Source: Flavobacterium aerium
Lineage (GTDB): Bacteria; Bacteroidota; Bacteroidia; Flavobacteriales; Flavobacteriaceae
Reading direction: 5' to 3'
DNA length: 64,000 bases
Assembly (NCBI RefSeq): GCF_030766725.1
Contig: NZ_JARQWR010000005.1
Coordinates: 1 to 64,000, forward strand
The notes under the pieces are model-generated. The model ran no database searches, was not told where the DNA came from, and saw nothing but the letters and a program-made list of their open reading frames with translations. Below are positions 19,101-27,436 of the stretch, piece by piece; positions within the stretch are counted from its first letter, which is position 1; each line of letters starts with the position of its first letter. Made by a program: the position numbers and the translations under genes.

Positions 19101-19632
19101 TGCGATGGCTATACAGTTGATTATTAATAAAGAACTTGGATTAGCTAAGAATGAGAATCCAATTCAAGGATCATTCATTATTGAAGAACTAACTGATTTA
19201 GTGGAAGAGGCAGTATTACAAGAATTTGATAGAATTACCGAAAGAGGTGGTGTATTAGGAGCAATGGAAACTATGTACCAACGTTCAAAAATTCAAGAAG
19301 AAAGCTTGTACTATGAGACGTTAAAACATACAGGAGAATTCCCAATCATTGGTGTAAATACATTCTTAAGTTCAAAAGGTTCACCAACAGTTGTTCCTGC
19401 TGAGGTGATCCGTGCAACGGAAGAAGAAAAACAATTACAAATTGTTACTTTGGATAATTTGCACAAAGCCAATCAAAAAGAAGTACAAGAACAATTGAAT
19501 ATTATTCAGGATGCTGCGATTAAAAATGAGAACCTTTTTGCTCATTTAATGGAAGCAACCAAAGTATGTTCATTAGGTGAAATTACTAGCGCATTGTTCG
19601 AAGTAGGAGGACAATACCGTAGAAATATGTAA
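16192..19632 (+). CDS. icmF: fused acyl-CoA mutase with built-in G-protein chaperone (IcmF)
   Basis: 1146 residues in three parts. An N-terminal B12-binding domain (about 12-150) has [13 protein letters not shown], with His as the lower cobalt ligand, and a Gly-rich GGGGG loop. A MeaI-type GTPase domain has the P-loop GTGGAGKS at residues 203-210 and NKFD. A C-terminal mutase TIM barrel follows (about 560-1100). Substrate-pocket residues are Phe596 (YPFKR) and Gln795 (DQAQNTCIF), where methylmalonyl-CoA mutase has Tyr and Arg. This points to isobutyryl/n-butyryl-CoA (or pivalyl/isovaleryl-CoA) rather than methylmalonyl-CoA. It stands alone, with a terminator. Confidence 0.93.
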   Translation: MEQAKPYTPKNKVRIVTAASLFDGHDAAINIMRRIIQSTGVEVIHLGHDRSVEEVVNTAIQEDANAIAMTSYQGGHNEYFKYMYDLLKEKGAGHIKIFGGGGGVILPSEISELHEYGITRIYSPDDGRALGLQGMINDLVEQSDYAVGDVLNGEINHLEEKNPTAIARVISSAENFPEVAKETLDAIHKKNASCKTPVLGITGTGGAGKSSLVDELVRRFLIDFPEKTIGLISVDPSKRKTGGALLGDRIRMNAINNPRVYMRSLATRQSNLALSKYVAEAIQVLKAAQYDIIILETSGIGQSDTEIMDHSDVSLYVMTPEFGAATQLEKIDMLDFADLVAINKFDKRGSLDALRDVKKQYQRNHNLWDANPDDLPVFGTIASQFNDPGMNTLYKAIMDKIVEKTESELKSTFEITREMSEKIFVIPPHRTRYLSEISENNRKYDEIAMSQQQVAQKLYGIFKTIESVSGKIPVINKAGIDEDSVAISAIHEKADTTIFVNLLLKEFDRVKMGLDPYNWEVILTWDQKVNKYKNPVYSFKVRDKEIKIQTHTESLSHSQIPKVALPKYEAWGDILRWCLQENVPGEFPFTSGLYPFKREGEDPSRMFAGEGGPERTNKRFHYVSQGLPAKRLSTAFDSVTLYGNDPHLRPDIYGKIGNAGVSICCLDDAKKLYSGFDLAHAMTSVSMTINGPAPMLLGFFMNAAIDQQCEFYIKENGLEAEVNKKIEAIYKKKGVQRPRYNGDLPEGNNGLGLMLLGVTGDQVLPDDVYQDIKVRTLSQVRGTVQADILKEDQAQNTCIFSTEFALRLMGDVQEYFITNNVRNFYSVSISGYHIAEAGANPITQLVFTLSNGFTYVEYYLSRGMNINDFGPNLSFFFSNGIDPEYAVIGRVARKIWAKAMKNKYGANERAQMLKYHIQTSGRSLHAQEIDFNDIRTTLQALYAIYDNCNSLHTNAYDEAITTPTEESVRRAMAIQLIINKELGLAKNENPIQGSFIIEELTDLVEEAVLQEFDRITERGGVLGAMETMYQRSKIQEESLYYETLKHTGEFPIIGVNTFLSSKGSPTVVPAEVIRATEEEKQLQIVTLDNLHKANQKEVQEQLNIIQDAAIKNENLFAHLMEATKVCSLGEITSALFEVGGQYRRNM

Positions 19633-19650
19633 TCTACAATTTCTGATATA

Positions 19651-19682
19651 AAAAAAGCCTTTCATTATGAAAGGCTTTTTTT
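19651..19682 (+). terminator. intrinsic terminator after icmF
   Basis: Stem GCCTTTCA / TGAAAGGC (19657-19664 / 19668-19675) with an A run before and a T run after. The same stem sequence recurs at 20942-20963. Confidence 0.9.
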
Positions 19683-19799
19683 ATTTAAAAATAAATGAGG
19701 AAGTTAAGTTTTCTGGTTTATGGATTTCCGTAATCTCATTCAGTTTGGCTATGGTATTTTAGCAATGAGATTTAAAATTCATAATCAAAAAAATACAAT

Positions 19800-20930
19800 A
19801 TGGCTTGGAGTTATCGTAAACGAATTAAAATTATTCCTGGGATTCATTTAAATTTTAGTAAAAGAGGAATTAGCACTTCAATTGGGGTGAAAGGAGCAAG
19901 TTTAAATATTAGTAGTTCAGGAACCTACTTGAATACTAAAATACCAGTTTTGGATGTTTATTGTCGTACTAAATTATCAGGAAATAATAGAAATACATTT
20001 CCCAAAAATAATATGCCAAGTCAAGTTCATTTACCGATTACTCATAATAATATTTTTAGTCTTGATGTGCAAGAAATTACAAGCCAAAATATGCAAGGAG
20101 TTAAAGAAGCAATGATTATGGCTTCAAAACAACGTAATGAACTTAGAAGTGATTTATTGAAAATTAATTTAGATTTAAAAAAATCAAAATTTAAACTGAA
20201 AATGAGTTATTTCCTGCTGTATGGGTTATTAAAAAAATCAATTGCTGAGGATATAAAAGAAGATATAAAAGAACAAGGAGAAGTTATCACGCAATTACAA
20301 GAACACATAGAGAATTCCTATGTAGATTTAAACATAAATTTTGAACCCGAAATAAGTGAAAAATATTATAAGTTAGGGAGTGCATTTAATAGATTAGCAA
20401 CTTCTAATAAAATATGGGATGTTACTAGTGCAAAATATGAAGATAGAGCTATAACTAGATCATCAGCATCAATAATGGTGACCAAGAAAGAAGTGAAAAT
20501 TGGATTGAGATCAATTCCAGATTTTAAATCAAAATTCAAAGCATTTTATTTTCAGAATGCAAATGGTGCAGATTTATATTTCTATCCTAATTTCATTATT
20601 ATGTATTCTTCAAGAACTAGTTTTGCTCTTATTGGTTATAATGAAATTGAATTAGATCAAAGAGCTGTGAGATTTACAGAATCTGGACAAGTTCCAGTTG
20701 ATTCAATGATTATTGATAATACATGGGCAAAAGTAAATCGAGATGGAAGTCCAGATAGGAGATTTACTGGGAATTATAGGATTCCAGTTGTCAAATATGC
20801 TGAAATTACATTACGAACGAATTCTGGATTGAATGAAGAGTATGAATTTAGTAATTATGAATATGCAGAAGCCTTTAGTGATGCTTTTAAAGAATATCAA
20901 AATGCAATTAATGCATTAGATCAATTATAA
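19800..20930 (+). CDS. DUF4236 domain-containing protein
   Basis: 376 residues. Residues 1-57 are a clear DUF4236 domain: MAWSYRKRIKIIPGIHLNFS, then SKRGISTSIGVKGASLNI, then SSGTYLN, a beta-rich module seen at the N terminus of many unrelated bacterial proteins. A charged, partly coiled-coil stretch follows at about 95-180 (KKSKFKLKM, then EDIKEDIKEQGEVITQLQ). The remainder (about 210-376) is beta-rich, with YFYPNFIIMYSS and WAKVNRDGSPDRRFTGN, and I do not recognise it. There is no signal peptide or membrane helix. It lies alone between two terminators that share the same stem. Confidence 0.8.
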   Translation: MAWSYRKRIKIIPGIHLNFSKRGISTSIGVKGASLNISSSGTYLNTKIPVLDVYCRTKLSGNNRNTFPKNNMPSQVHLPITHNNIFSLDVQEITSQNMQGVKEAMIMASKQRNELRSDLLKINLDLKKSKFKLKMSYFLLYGLLKKSIAEDIKEDIKEQGEVITQLQEHIENSYVDLNINFEPEISEKYYKLGSAFNRLATSNKIWDVTSAKYEDRAITRSSASIMVTKKEVKIGLRSIPDFKSKFKAFYFQNANGADLYFYPNFIIMYSSRTSFALIGYNEIELDQRAVRFTESGQVPVDSMIIDNTWAKVNRDGSPDRRFTGNYRIPVVKYAEITLRTNSGLNEEYEFSNYEYAEAFSDAFKEYQNAINALDQL

Positions 20931-20934
20931 TAAT

Positions 20935-20968
20935 AAAAAAAGCCTTTCATAATTATGAAAGGCTTTTT
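20935..20968. terminator. bidirectional terminator (DUF4236 / META lipoprotein)
   Basis: Stem GCCTTTCATA (20942-20951) / TATGAAAGGC (20954-20963), flanked by A and T runs, between convergent genes. Confidence 0.9.
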
Positions 20969-20985
20969 CTTATATAGAATAAAAA

Positions 20986-21735
20986 TTATCTACTTAATTC
21001 TAAGACAACTTTATCTTTAATTTTTAGAAGCATTTTAGTTTTAGAAACTTCCTCAAAGTGAGTCACTTTAGCAAGTGTTTCAGTAAACTCATGATCTCTA
21101 TCTTCTGGACAAGCCATTAATGTAGAACCTGATTTTTTAGTATCAAAAGTGATTGCTTTTTTAGCAGCATCCGCTTTAAATTTGATTCCAAACATTCCAT
21201 TACAACCAGCATTAGCATTTAAAGAACCATCTTTGTTGAAGGCAATAAAACCTTTAATTGCTTTACCATCTAAACTAACCAAGTCCCATGTACTTTCGAA
21301 AGTTGGTTTTTCATTTTCCATTCTAATGTCACTGTTTTTTTTCTCTTTAGCAATAACATTAACCAATTTATAATGGAAAGCAGATGCATCAGCAGGAGGA
21401 TTTTCTACTGCAGTTCTTAATACCTCTAAATGATATTCGTAACCTTCTTCATAAGTGAAACCTTCGATTGAATCATAAAAAAGTTCCCATTTAGTGCCAC
21501 CCACAGATTTTGTTAGCATACACTTTTGTTTTGCTACACCTTGACAGTCTACTCTTTTACTAGCTACAATCATTCCATATTGCATAGAAGGAGCAACTTC
21601 TTTTGCTGTTGCAGCAACTTTTGTACTATCAGTAGCAACTTCCGTTTTTGTTTCTGTTGGTGTTTCAGTTTTTTTCGGGTTACATTGGATGTTTAAAAAT
21701 GCTACAAGTAACATTACCATAATTGATTTCTTCAT
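20986..21735 (-). CDS. lipoprotein with DUF4377 and META (HslJ-like) domains
   Basis: 249 residues. Lipoprotein signal: MKKSIMVMLLVAFLNIQCNP with lipobox Cys18. A Thr/Lys/Glu/Ala-rich linker (about 20-50) leads to a DUF4377-type domain at about 53-135 (MIVASKRVDCQGVAKQKCML, then LFYDSIEGFTYEEGYEYHLEV). A META domain follows at about 145-245, with STWDLVSLDGKAIKG, the NANAGCNGMFG motif and STLMACPE. The DUF4377-META pairing is seen in several bacterial lipoproteins, and META proteins such as HslJ are linked to heat or novobiocin tolerance. The role here is unknown. Confidence 0.85.
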   Translation of the reverse strand: MKKSIMVMLLVAFLNIQCNPKKTETPTETKTEVATDSTKVAATAKEVAPSMQYGMIVASKRVDCQGVAKQKCMLTKSVGGTKWELFYDSIEGFTYEEGYEYHLEVLRTAVENPPADASAFHYKLVNVIAKEKKNSDIRMENEKPTFESTWDLVSLDGKAIKGFIAFNKDGSLNANAGCNGMFGIKFKADAAKKAITFDTKKSGSTLMACPEDRDHEFTETLAKVTHFEEVSKTKMLLKIKDKVVLELSR

Positions 21736-22000
21736 AATGATTTTTTTAAAGATTAAACGTTATAGTGTTGGTGCAAAGATATAAATTATAAAATTAACAA
21801 GGTTTTTTTGAGCTTTTTTATCTCATTCAGAGTAGATTAAGTTGTTTTGTGTCTTGGTTTATGTATGTTTAACTTCTTGAAAAACAGTATATAATGTAGG
21901 AAAAAGAAGGATAAAATTATGCATTAAACAAATATTCTATTCTTTACATACTATTTATGGTTTGATTTTTGATTACCTTTATGTAATAAATACATACACT

Positions 22001-22540
22001 ATGAAAAAACTACTTTTAATTTTAGCCGTAGTATTCGGCTCAATAGCTATCCAAAGTTGTGAAGGATCTGATGGACCACAAGGGCCTCCGGGACCAACAG
22101 CAGAAGTGATAGAGTTAAGAAATTACGATTTTACTGCTGCAAGTAATTATCAGAAAAACATTGCTTTAAATCCAAGATTATTTCCAGGAGATGTAGTAGT
22201 AGGATATGTATTATGGGAAACATTTAATGGACAACCAGTATGGAGACCAATGCCTCAAGTTGAGTATTTTCCAAATAATAATGCTCCAGCAGCTCCAAAC
22301 GGAGAGTTGACGTATAATTATGACTTTACAATAAACGATATCAATATATTCCTTCAATTTAACTTTGATGTTACGACGGTACCAGGATATACAAAAAATC
22401 AAACATTCCGTTTTGTATTAGTTCCTGGACAAAATCCTGTAACAGTATCAAAAGGAGCTCCAGCTGTTGATTTGAATGATTATGAAGCTGTGATTAAGTA
22501 TTATAAAATTGATGAAAGTAAAATTAGAACAGTAAACTAA
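22001..22540 (+). CDS. lipoprotein with short collagen-like start
   Basis: 179 residues from the ATG at 22001. An upstream in-frame ATG at 21962 would add 13 residues ahead of an obvious lipoprotein signal and is rejected. Signal MKKLLLILAVVFGSIAIQSC with lipobox Cys20. It is followed at once by EGSDGPQGPPGP, three Gly-x-y triplets as in the stalk-like starts of many Bacteroidota lipoproteins. The mature domain is beta-rich with several Trp/Tyr, and I do not recognise it. It is probably surface exposed or in the periplasm. It is convergent with the M14 peptidase. Confidence 0.75.
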   Translation: MKKLLLILAVVFGSIAIQSCEGSDGPQGPPGPTAEVIELRNYDFTAASNYQKNIALNPRLFPGDVVVGYVLWETFNGQPVWRPMPQVEYFPNNNAPAAPNGELTYNYDFTINDINIFLQFNFDVTTVPGYTKNQTFRFVLVPGQNPVTVSKGAPAVDLNDYEAVIKYYKIDESKIRTVN

Positions 22541-22558
22541 TTTTTTACAGTATAACTA

Positions 22559-22588
22559 AAAAGAGCGGCAATTGCCGCTCTTTTTTTG
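22559..22588. terminator. bidirectional terminator
   Basis: Perfect 11-bp palindrome AAGAGCGGCAA (22561-22571) / TTGCCGCTCTT (22572-22582) and a T run. It separates convergent genes. Confidence 0.9.
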
Positions 22589-22592
22589 TGGT

Positions 22593-24323
22593 TTATAGTA
22601 CTCGATAAACAGGGTACTGCATATGTGACTTTTCATAATGATCGGAATTTTGATAAATCCAGTCTAATTGTGCTTCGGCATCATCAGCAAATTTTACATC
22701 GCTAGATTTCTTCACATCAAATGCCTTTTTCAAAGTAGGATTATCTTTTAAAATCTGGATGGCCAAATCTTCAAAAACATAGTCAGAATAATGTTCTTTT
22801 TGCTGTAATATAGCATCAAAGAAATTCCAATTGAAAAATGAATCACTAGCTTCGGGTTCTAAAGTTGCCAATAAATAACGTACTCCATACTGTTGCGTAG
22901 GAATCCATAAATCTCCTTTTTTAAAGACATGCTTTTCTTTTTTCACCGATAGCTTTGTTTTACTGTGCATATAATGCCCTTCAAAAGCAGATTTAGAAGT
23001 TTGAAAATCTTCGATACGGTAGCTTTCTACTTCAATTAAAGTGTCCTCAGTAAGTGTTTTATAGATAATATTATTTGCCTTTAATATATCGATTACATTC
23101 CACCAAGCTTTTGGAATAATATAAGCTTCAGGAATTGTAATGCGTTTATTCACTACGTATTCATTATAGTACGGAATGTCTTTCCTGAAAGGTTTTTGAT
23201 CATCATAAAACAGTCGATCTTTTCCAGTAATTTCACTTTTTTTATAACCACCTTCATAACCCAGGAATGGGAATTTTGTAAATTTCGTAGCATCCAATTT
23301 CCATTCAATAGGATAAGAAGTGCCCACAGCATAATTAGCCCATTGTTGTTTGCGTAATTCCTTAATTTTAGAATGATTTTTCTCTATGAATTTTAGAGTG
23401 CTAATCATGTATTCGTAGGTGACTTTCACACGATCACTATAGTTTTTTAACATGTGAGTTTCTACCATAGAAGAAAAAGTGTTGAACAAAGAAGCATACC
23501 CTGTAGAATAACGTGGTAAATCTAGCATTTCTTCAAAGCCTTCATCTGGTTTTTTATTGAAAACATTCACATAAGGAGTAGCTTCAATTTTCTTTTTCTG
23601 TAAATCCTTTAATACAGTTGGCATCATCTCTTTGTGGAAATATTCACCAACTTTCCCACCTAATTGTTGATGTTGTGTTGCGATGTAAGTCAGTGTATAT
23701 TGGTAATTGGCCCCATTACTTACATGGTTGTCTAAGAATACATCGGGTTTTACTTTTTGGAAAATTTGAGCAAAACTTCTCGCATTACGCGTATCACATT
23801 TGATAAAGTCTCTATTGAGATCATAATTACGGGCATTACCTCTGAAACCATATAATTCAGGACCATTCTGATTGGTGCGACTGTGGGCATTTCGATTTAA
23901 TGCACCACCAATGTTATAAATAGGAATATTGACTAAAACAGTATTTTTTGGAATATCAATTTTATGCAGGGCTAAATCACGAAAGAGAAGCATGGTGGCA
24001 TCAATACCATCCGGTTCACCCGGATGAATCCCATTGTTGATTAAGTAAATAGCTTTATTTTTTTGAATGGCTTCAAAATCAAAATTTTGATCAGGATTAA
24101 AGATGACAAGATGTAAAGGCTCACCAGAATCAGTTAATCCCATTTCTTGTATCTGAATTGAAGGGAAGTTTTTGGCTAGTAATTGAAAATAAGCAATAGT
24201 TTCTTCATAAGTCGCCGTTTGATTACCATTTCCCTTTTCATAAGGCGTAAGGTAAGTCATGTTATCCTGTGCATTCATGGTAAATAAGATAAAGTAAATA
24301 AAAATTGATAGTGCCGATTTCAT
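22593..24323 (-). CDS. secreted M14-family zinc carboxypeptidase-like protein
   Basis: 576 residues from the ATG at 24323. The longer version (from 24350) would put nine residues before the signal peptide. Signal MKSALSIFIYFILFTMNAQ, cut after Gln19 or nearby. M14 zinc ligands are visible: NNGIHPGEPDG (H-x-x-E) near residue 97 and the later His in FLDNHVSNGANYQYT near residue 193. The catalytic Glu is probably in SSMVETHML near residue 290. A large C-terminal region (about 310-576) has no function that I recognise. It is likely exported to the periplasm or outside as a peptidase. Confidence 0.85.
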   Translation of the reverse strand: MKSALSIFIYFILFTMNAQDNMTYLTPYEKGNGNQTATYEETIAYFQLLAKNFPSIQIQEMGLTDSGEPLHLVIFNPDQNFDFEAIQKNKAIYLINNGIHPGEPDGIDATMLLFRDLALHKIDIPKNTVLVNIPIYNIGGALNRNAHSRTNQNGPELYGFRGNARNYDLNRDFIKCDTRNARSFAQIFQKVKPDVFLDNHVSNGANYQYTLTYIATQHQQLGGKVGEYFHKEMMPTVLKDLQKKKIEATPYVNVFNKKPDEGFEEMLDLPRYSTGYASLFNTFSSMVETHMLKNYSDRVKVTYEYMISTLKFIEKNHSKIKELRKQQWANYAVGTSYPIEWKLDATKFTKFPFLGYEGGYKKSEITGKDRLFYDDQKPFRKDIPYYNEYVVNKRITIPEAYIIPKAWWNVIDILKANNIIYKTLTEDTLIEVESYRIEDFQTSKSAFEGHYMHSKTKLSVKKEKHVFKKGDLWIPTQQYGVRYLLATLEPEASDSFFNWNFFDAILQQKEHYSDYVFEDLAIQILKDNPTLKKAFDVKKSSDVKFADDAEAQLDWIYQNSDHYEKSHMQYPVYRVL

Positions 24324-24417
24324 ATTTTTTAAAGAATATAGTTCTAACAAAAATACAGTAAAAAGTAAGGATACAATTCGTCTAAATGGACTTTCTACCG
24401 TACAATTTATAAATAAG

Positions 24418-24448
24418 TTGTATCCAATTTAGGAAAGGAATACCTTTG
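24418..24448 (+). promoter_or_regulatory. promoter of the DbpA-like helicase gene (TTG-N20-TACCTTTG)
   Basis: TTG at 24418-24420 and TACCTTTG at 24441-24448 with 20 bases between. The start codon at 24453 is only four bases after the box, so the expected transcript start falls at or next to the ATG and the message may be leaderless. Confidence 0.65.
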
Positions 24449-24452
24449 CCCA

Positions 24453-25799
24453 ATGAAAAAGAAACACCAAACGACAACGATACTTTCAAATTTAGGGATA
24501 TCCAACCTAAATGGAATGCAAGAAACAGCGCTTACAACAATATTGAGTGACAACAATACTCTTTTATTATCCCCTACAGGTTCTGGGAAAACTGTTGCGT
24601 TTTTATTGCCAGTATTTCAAATGCTGAATCCTGAAATTTCGACAGTTCAATGTTTGATATTAGCCCCATCAAGAGAGCTAGCCCTGCAAATTGAGCAAGT
24701 TTGGAAGAAAATGGGAACAGATTATAAAGTAAATGTATGTTATGGTGGACATTCAATAGAAACAGAAATTAAAAATTTAAGTAATCCACCTGCAGTATTA
24801 ATCGGTACACCTGGACGTATTGCCGATCATATAGATCGTGGAACATTCAGTACTAATATGATTGTAACACTAGTATTGGATGAATTTGATAAATCACTAC
24901 AATTAGGTTTCCATGAACAGATGTCATTCATTATTGGAAGACTAAATAAATTAAATAAAAGAGTTTTGGTATCAGCAACGTCTGATGTTGAAATTCCTAA
25001 ATATACCCGTGTAATCGATCCAACAATTTTGGACTTCATTCCAGAGGAAGAAGACAAAGTAAACTTGGATATGAAGATTGTTTTCTCAAAAGAGAAAGAT
25101 AAAATGGATACTTTATTCCAATTAATTTGCTCTTTAAAATCACAATCAGCCTTAATTTTCTGTAATCACCGTGAAGCAGCAGAACGTATTAGTGATCTTT
25201 TAAATGAAAAAGGAATTTATTCTGGATATTATCATGGAGGAATGGATCAGGACGAACGTGAACGTATCTTAATCCAATTTAGAAATGGAAGTATTCCGTA
25301 TCTAGTAACAACAGATTTAGCTGCCCGTGGATTGGATATTCCAGAAATGAAACACGTAATTCATTACCACTTACCTTCCAAGGAAGATGAATTTACCCAC
25401 CGTAATGGTAGAACTGCAAGGATGTTAGCCTCTGGTACAGCCTATTTAATATTTCATCAAGGTGAAAAACGACCAGATTATATTGATAACTCATTAGAGA
25501 TATTGACATTGCCAACGACTATTAATTTGCCGAAACCACCAGAATATCAAACATTGTACATTAGTGGGGGTAAAAAGAATAAGTTAAACAAAATTGATAT
25601 TGTAGGTTTCTTTTCTCAAAAAGGAAAGCTAGAAAAAGGAGATTTAGGATTAATTGAAGTAAAAGATTTTATATCCTTTGCAGCCGTTAAATTTTCAAAA
25701 GTGAGAGAATTACTTCAGAATATTAGAGAAGAAAAAATGAAAGGGAAAAAATATAAAATTGAAGTAGCGCGAAAAGTAATTAAGACAGAAAAGAAATAA
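24453..25799 (+). CDS. DEAD-box RNA helicase, DbpA-like
   Basis: 448 residues. Helicase core: a Q-motif-like region (LSNLGISNLNGMQETAL) near residue 11, Walker A SPTGSGKT at 40-47, PSRELA and TPGRI, and motif II as LDEFD instead of DEAD. Motif III is SAT, and RecA domain 2 has TDLAARGLDIP and HRNGRTAR. The C-terminal ~75 residues (YISGGKKNKLNKIDIVGFF, then AAVKFSKVRELL) fit the DbpA RNA-binding domain, which in E. coli DbpA binds 23S rRNA hairpin 92 during 50S assembly. A similar ribosome-assembly role is inferred. A TACCTTTG box ends 4 bases before the ATG. Confidence 0.88.
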   Translation: MKKKHQTTTILSNLGISNLNGMQETALTTILSDNNTLLLSPTGSGKTVAFLLPVFQMLNPEISTVQCLILAPSRELALQIEQVWKKMGTDYKVNVCYGGHSIETEIKNLSNPPAVLIGTPGRIADHIDRGTFSTNMIVTLVLDEFDKSLQLGFHEQMSFIIGRLNKLNKRVLVSATSDVEIPKYTRVIDPTILDFIPEEEDKVNLDMKIVFSKEKDKMDTLFQLICSLKSQSALIFCNHREAAERISDLLNEKGIYSGYYHGGMDQDERERILIQFRNGSIPYLVTTDLAARGLDIPEMKHVIHYHLPSKEDEFTHRNGRTARMLASGTAYLIFHQGEKRPDYIDNSLEILTLPTTINLPKPPEYQTLYISGGKKNKLNKIDIVGFFSQKGKLEKGDLGLIEVKDFISFAAVKFSKVRELLQNIREEKMKGKKYKIEVARKVIKTEKK

Positions 25800-25815
25800 T
25801 TATTTTATATACAAA

Positions 25816-25848
25816 AAGAAGGTGCTGATACTACATCAGGGCCTTCTT
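25816..25848. terminator. bidirectional terminator (helicase / coaD)
   Basis: Stem AAGAAGG (25816-25822) / CCTTCTT (25842-25848) with inner stem CTGAT / ATCAG across a small internal loop, between convergent genes. Confidence 0.8.
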
Positions 25849-25859
25849 CTTACTATGTT

Positions 25860-26315
25860 TTAAGGAACGCGTACCACTTCTGGAACTAATACTGTATAAT
25901 CACCACCATTGCGGATTACATCACGAACTATGCTCGAACTGATGTACGAGGTACTAGCAGCAGTAAGTAGAAAAACAGTTTCTATTTTAGACAACTTACG
26001 GTTAGTATGGGCAATTGCCTTTTCAAATTCAAAATCGGCAGGATTGCGTAAACCTCTTAATATAAATTGAGCTTTGTATTTTTTACAAAGATCGACCGTT
26101 AGACCGGTGTAAGTAATAACACTAATTTTAGGTTCATCTTTAAAGGCATCTTCCAGGAATTTTTTGCGTTCTTCCAAAGTGAACATATATTTTTTATCGG
26201 CATTCACTCCGATTGCAATAATAATTTCGTCAAAGAGATGAATCCCTCTTTTAATGATATCATAATGCCCTAAGGTAATTGGGTCAAAAGAACCAGGGAA
26301 TATTGCTTTTTTCAT
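25860..26315 (-). CDS. coaD: phosphopantetheine adenylyltransferase
   Basis: 151 residues, the fourth step of CoA synthesis: ATP plus 4'-phosphopantetheine to dephospho-CoA. The nucleotidyl-transferase signature AIFPGSFDPITLGHYDII is at residues 4-21 (T/HxGH type), RGLRNPADFEFE near residue 89, and the C-terminal STSYISSSIVRDVIRNGGD near residue 117 is the ISSSxVR loop. The C terminus ends early at VPEVVRVP, a few residues shorter than E. coli CoaD. In the same strand direction it lies 28 bases after the GH114-like lipoprotein gene's neighbour region, near ddl, a common flavobacterial arrangement. Confidence 0.96.
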   Translation of the reverse strand: MKKAIFPGSFDPITLGHYDIIKRGIHLFDEIIIAIGVNADKKYMFTLEERKKFLEDAFKDEPKISVITYTGLTVDLCKKYKAQFILRGLRNPADFEFEKAIAHTNRKLSKIETVFLLTAASTSYISSSIVRDVIRNGGDYTVLVPEVVRVP

Positions 26316-26343
26316 TTCGTTCTAATTTTTTGTAAAAATACAG

Positions 26344-27324
26344 TTATTCAAAATATTCAAAGGCATCAATGATGTCTAAATACACACCATTATAACCTGC
26401 ATCCATAATTTTTTTTAGGTAAGAAGTATTACTTCTATAGATAATACCCTGCCATTCGGTATTCCAATATTTTACTTTATAATTTCCTTCCCAATCGGGA
26501 TTCTCTGCCTGTATCCAATCGGGTTTATGAGTATTCCAACTCGATTGCCAGTAATACCTGTAATTTTCAGCTTCTCCGATTGACATATAACAAATAATAA
26601 GTCTTTTGCCTCCATTAGCTTTTTGTTTCAAAGCTGTGATTTCAGTAGAAGTGAAAGCATCATCATTGAAAAATAAATCCATGATTAAAACATCATAATT
26701 AGTTGTTTGTACTGCACTGATGAAAGCTGCTTTAGAACTATAACTGGAAGTATTTATTAAATATAAGAAGTTTTTTGCTTCCGATAATTTAGTGATGACA
26801 TTGGCATTAGAATGGTAAATAGGAGTAGGAAAACTTGGAATTGCATCCAGTTCTCTTCGGTGCGCTGCAAATGAAATATATGATAATGCGTTATTTGCTG
26901 TATAAGATTGATTCACTTTTGAAGTAGTGGAGCAATAATCTGTAACCAAAATTGTTTTTCCAGCAGTTTTGGATCGATTTAAAAAAGCATTGATATAATT
27001 GGTTGTCGCAGCAGGAGTTTCTTGATTATCGTTATCATATCCATACCATAAATCCTCTTGGCCATGGCCATCAATGGCATTTAAATAATTCATATTTAAA
27101 GAACCATTGGCATTATCATCATTTGAAATTAATTCAATACCATTTTGAGGGATGACAATAAAGTTAGGATTACTGCTTTTGGCTTTGGTACTAATTCCAA
27201 CAACAAAATCACGCATTTCCTGACGATAATTGACTACTTCATCATCTGATTTGGAACCATCACTAGAAGAACATCCTAATGATAAGAGGCTAAGTAGAAT
27301 GAATAAGATTGAGTTTGTTTTCAT
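26344..27324 (-). CDS. GH114-like (endo-alpha-1,4-polygalactosaminidase family) lipoprotein
   Basis: 326 residues. Lipobox LLSLGCSSS (Cys18) after a hydrophobic signal, then a Ser/Asp-rich linker. The body is a TM1410/GH114-type barrel. It includes ISFAAHRRELDAIPSFPTPI, DVLIMDLFFNDDAF, GKRLIICYMSIGEAENYRYYW (in part ICYMSIGEAENYRYYW) and the C-terminal AGYNGVYLDIIDAFEYF, where Asp and Glu residues occupy the usual catalytic positions. The family cleaves galactosamine polymers in a few studied cases, and the true substrate here is not known. The anchored lipoprotein form suggests action at the cell surface. Confidence 0.82.
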   Translation of the reverse strand: MKTNSILFILLSLLSLGCSSSDGSKSDDEVVNYRQEMRDFVVGISTKAKSSNPNFIVIPQNGIELISNDDNANGSLNMNYLNAIDGHGQEDLWYGYDNDNQETPAATTNYINAFLNRSKTAGKTILVTDYCSTTSKVNQSYTANNALSYISFAAHRRELDAIPSFPTPIYHSNANVITKLSEAKNFLYLINTSSYSSKAAFISAVQTTNYDVLIMDLFFNDDAFTSTEITALKQKANGGKRLIICYMSIGEAENYRYYWQSSWNTHKPDWIQAENPDWEGNYKVKYWNTEWQGIIYRSNTSYLKKIMDAGYNGVYLDIIDAFEYFE

Positions 27325-27436
27325 AGGAATGAAAATAATAGTGAAAATGATATAACTATTTTATAATCGATGTTCTTATTAATTCTATATATAACAATTG
27401 GGCGAGATAATTATCTATCTCACCCAATGCTCTATT

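Noticed and set aside
27396..27428. Hairpin downstream of ddl (ATTGGG...CCCAAT) as terminator
   Set aside because: The stem has an internal mismatch and no T run on the minus strand, so transcription may simply continue into the GH114-like gene.
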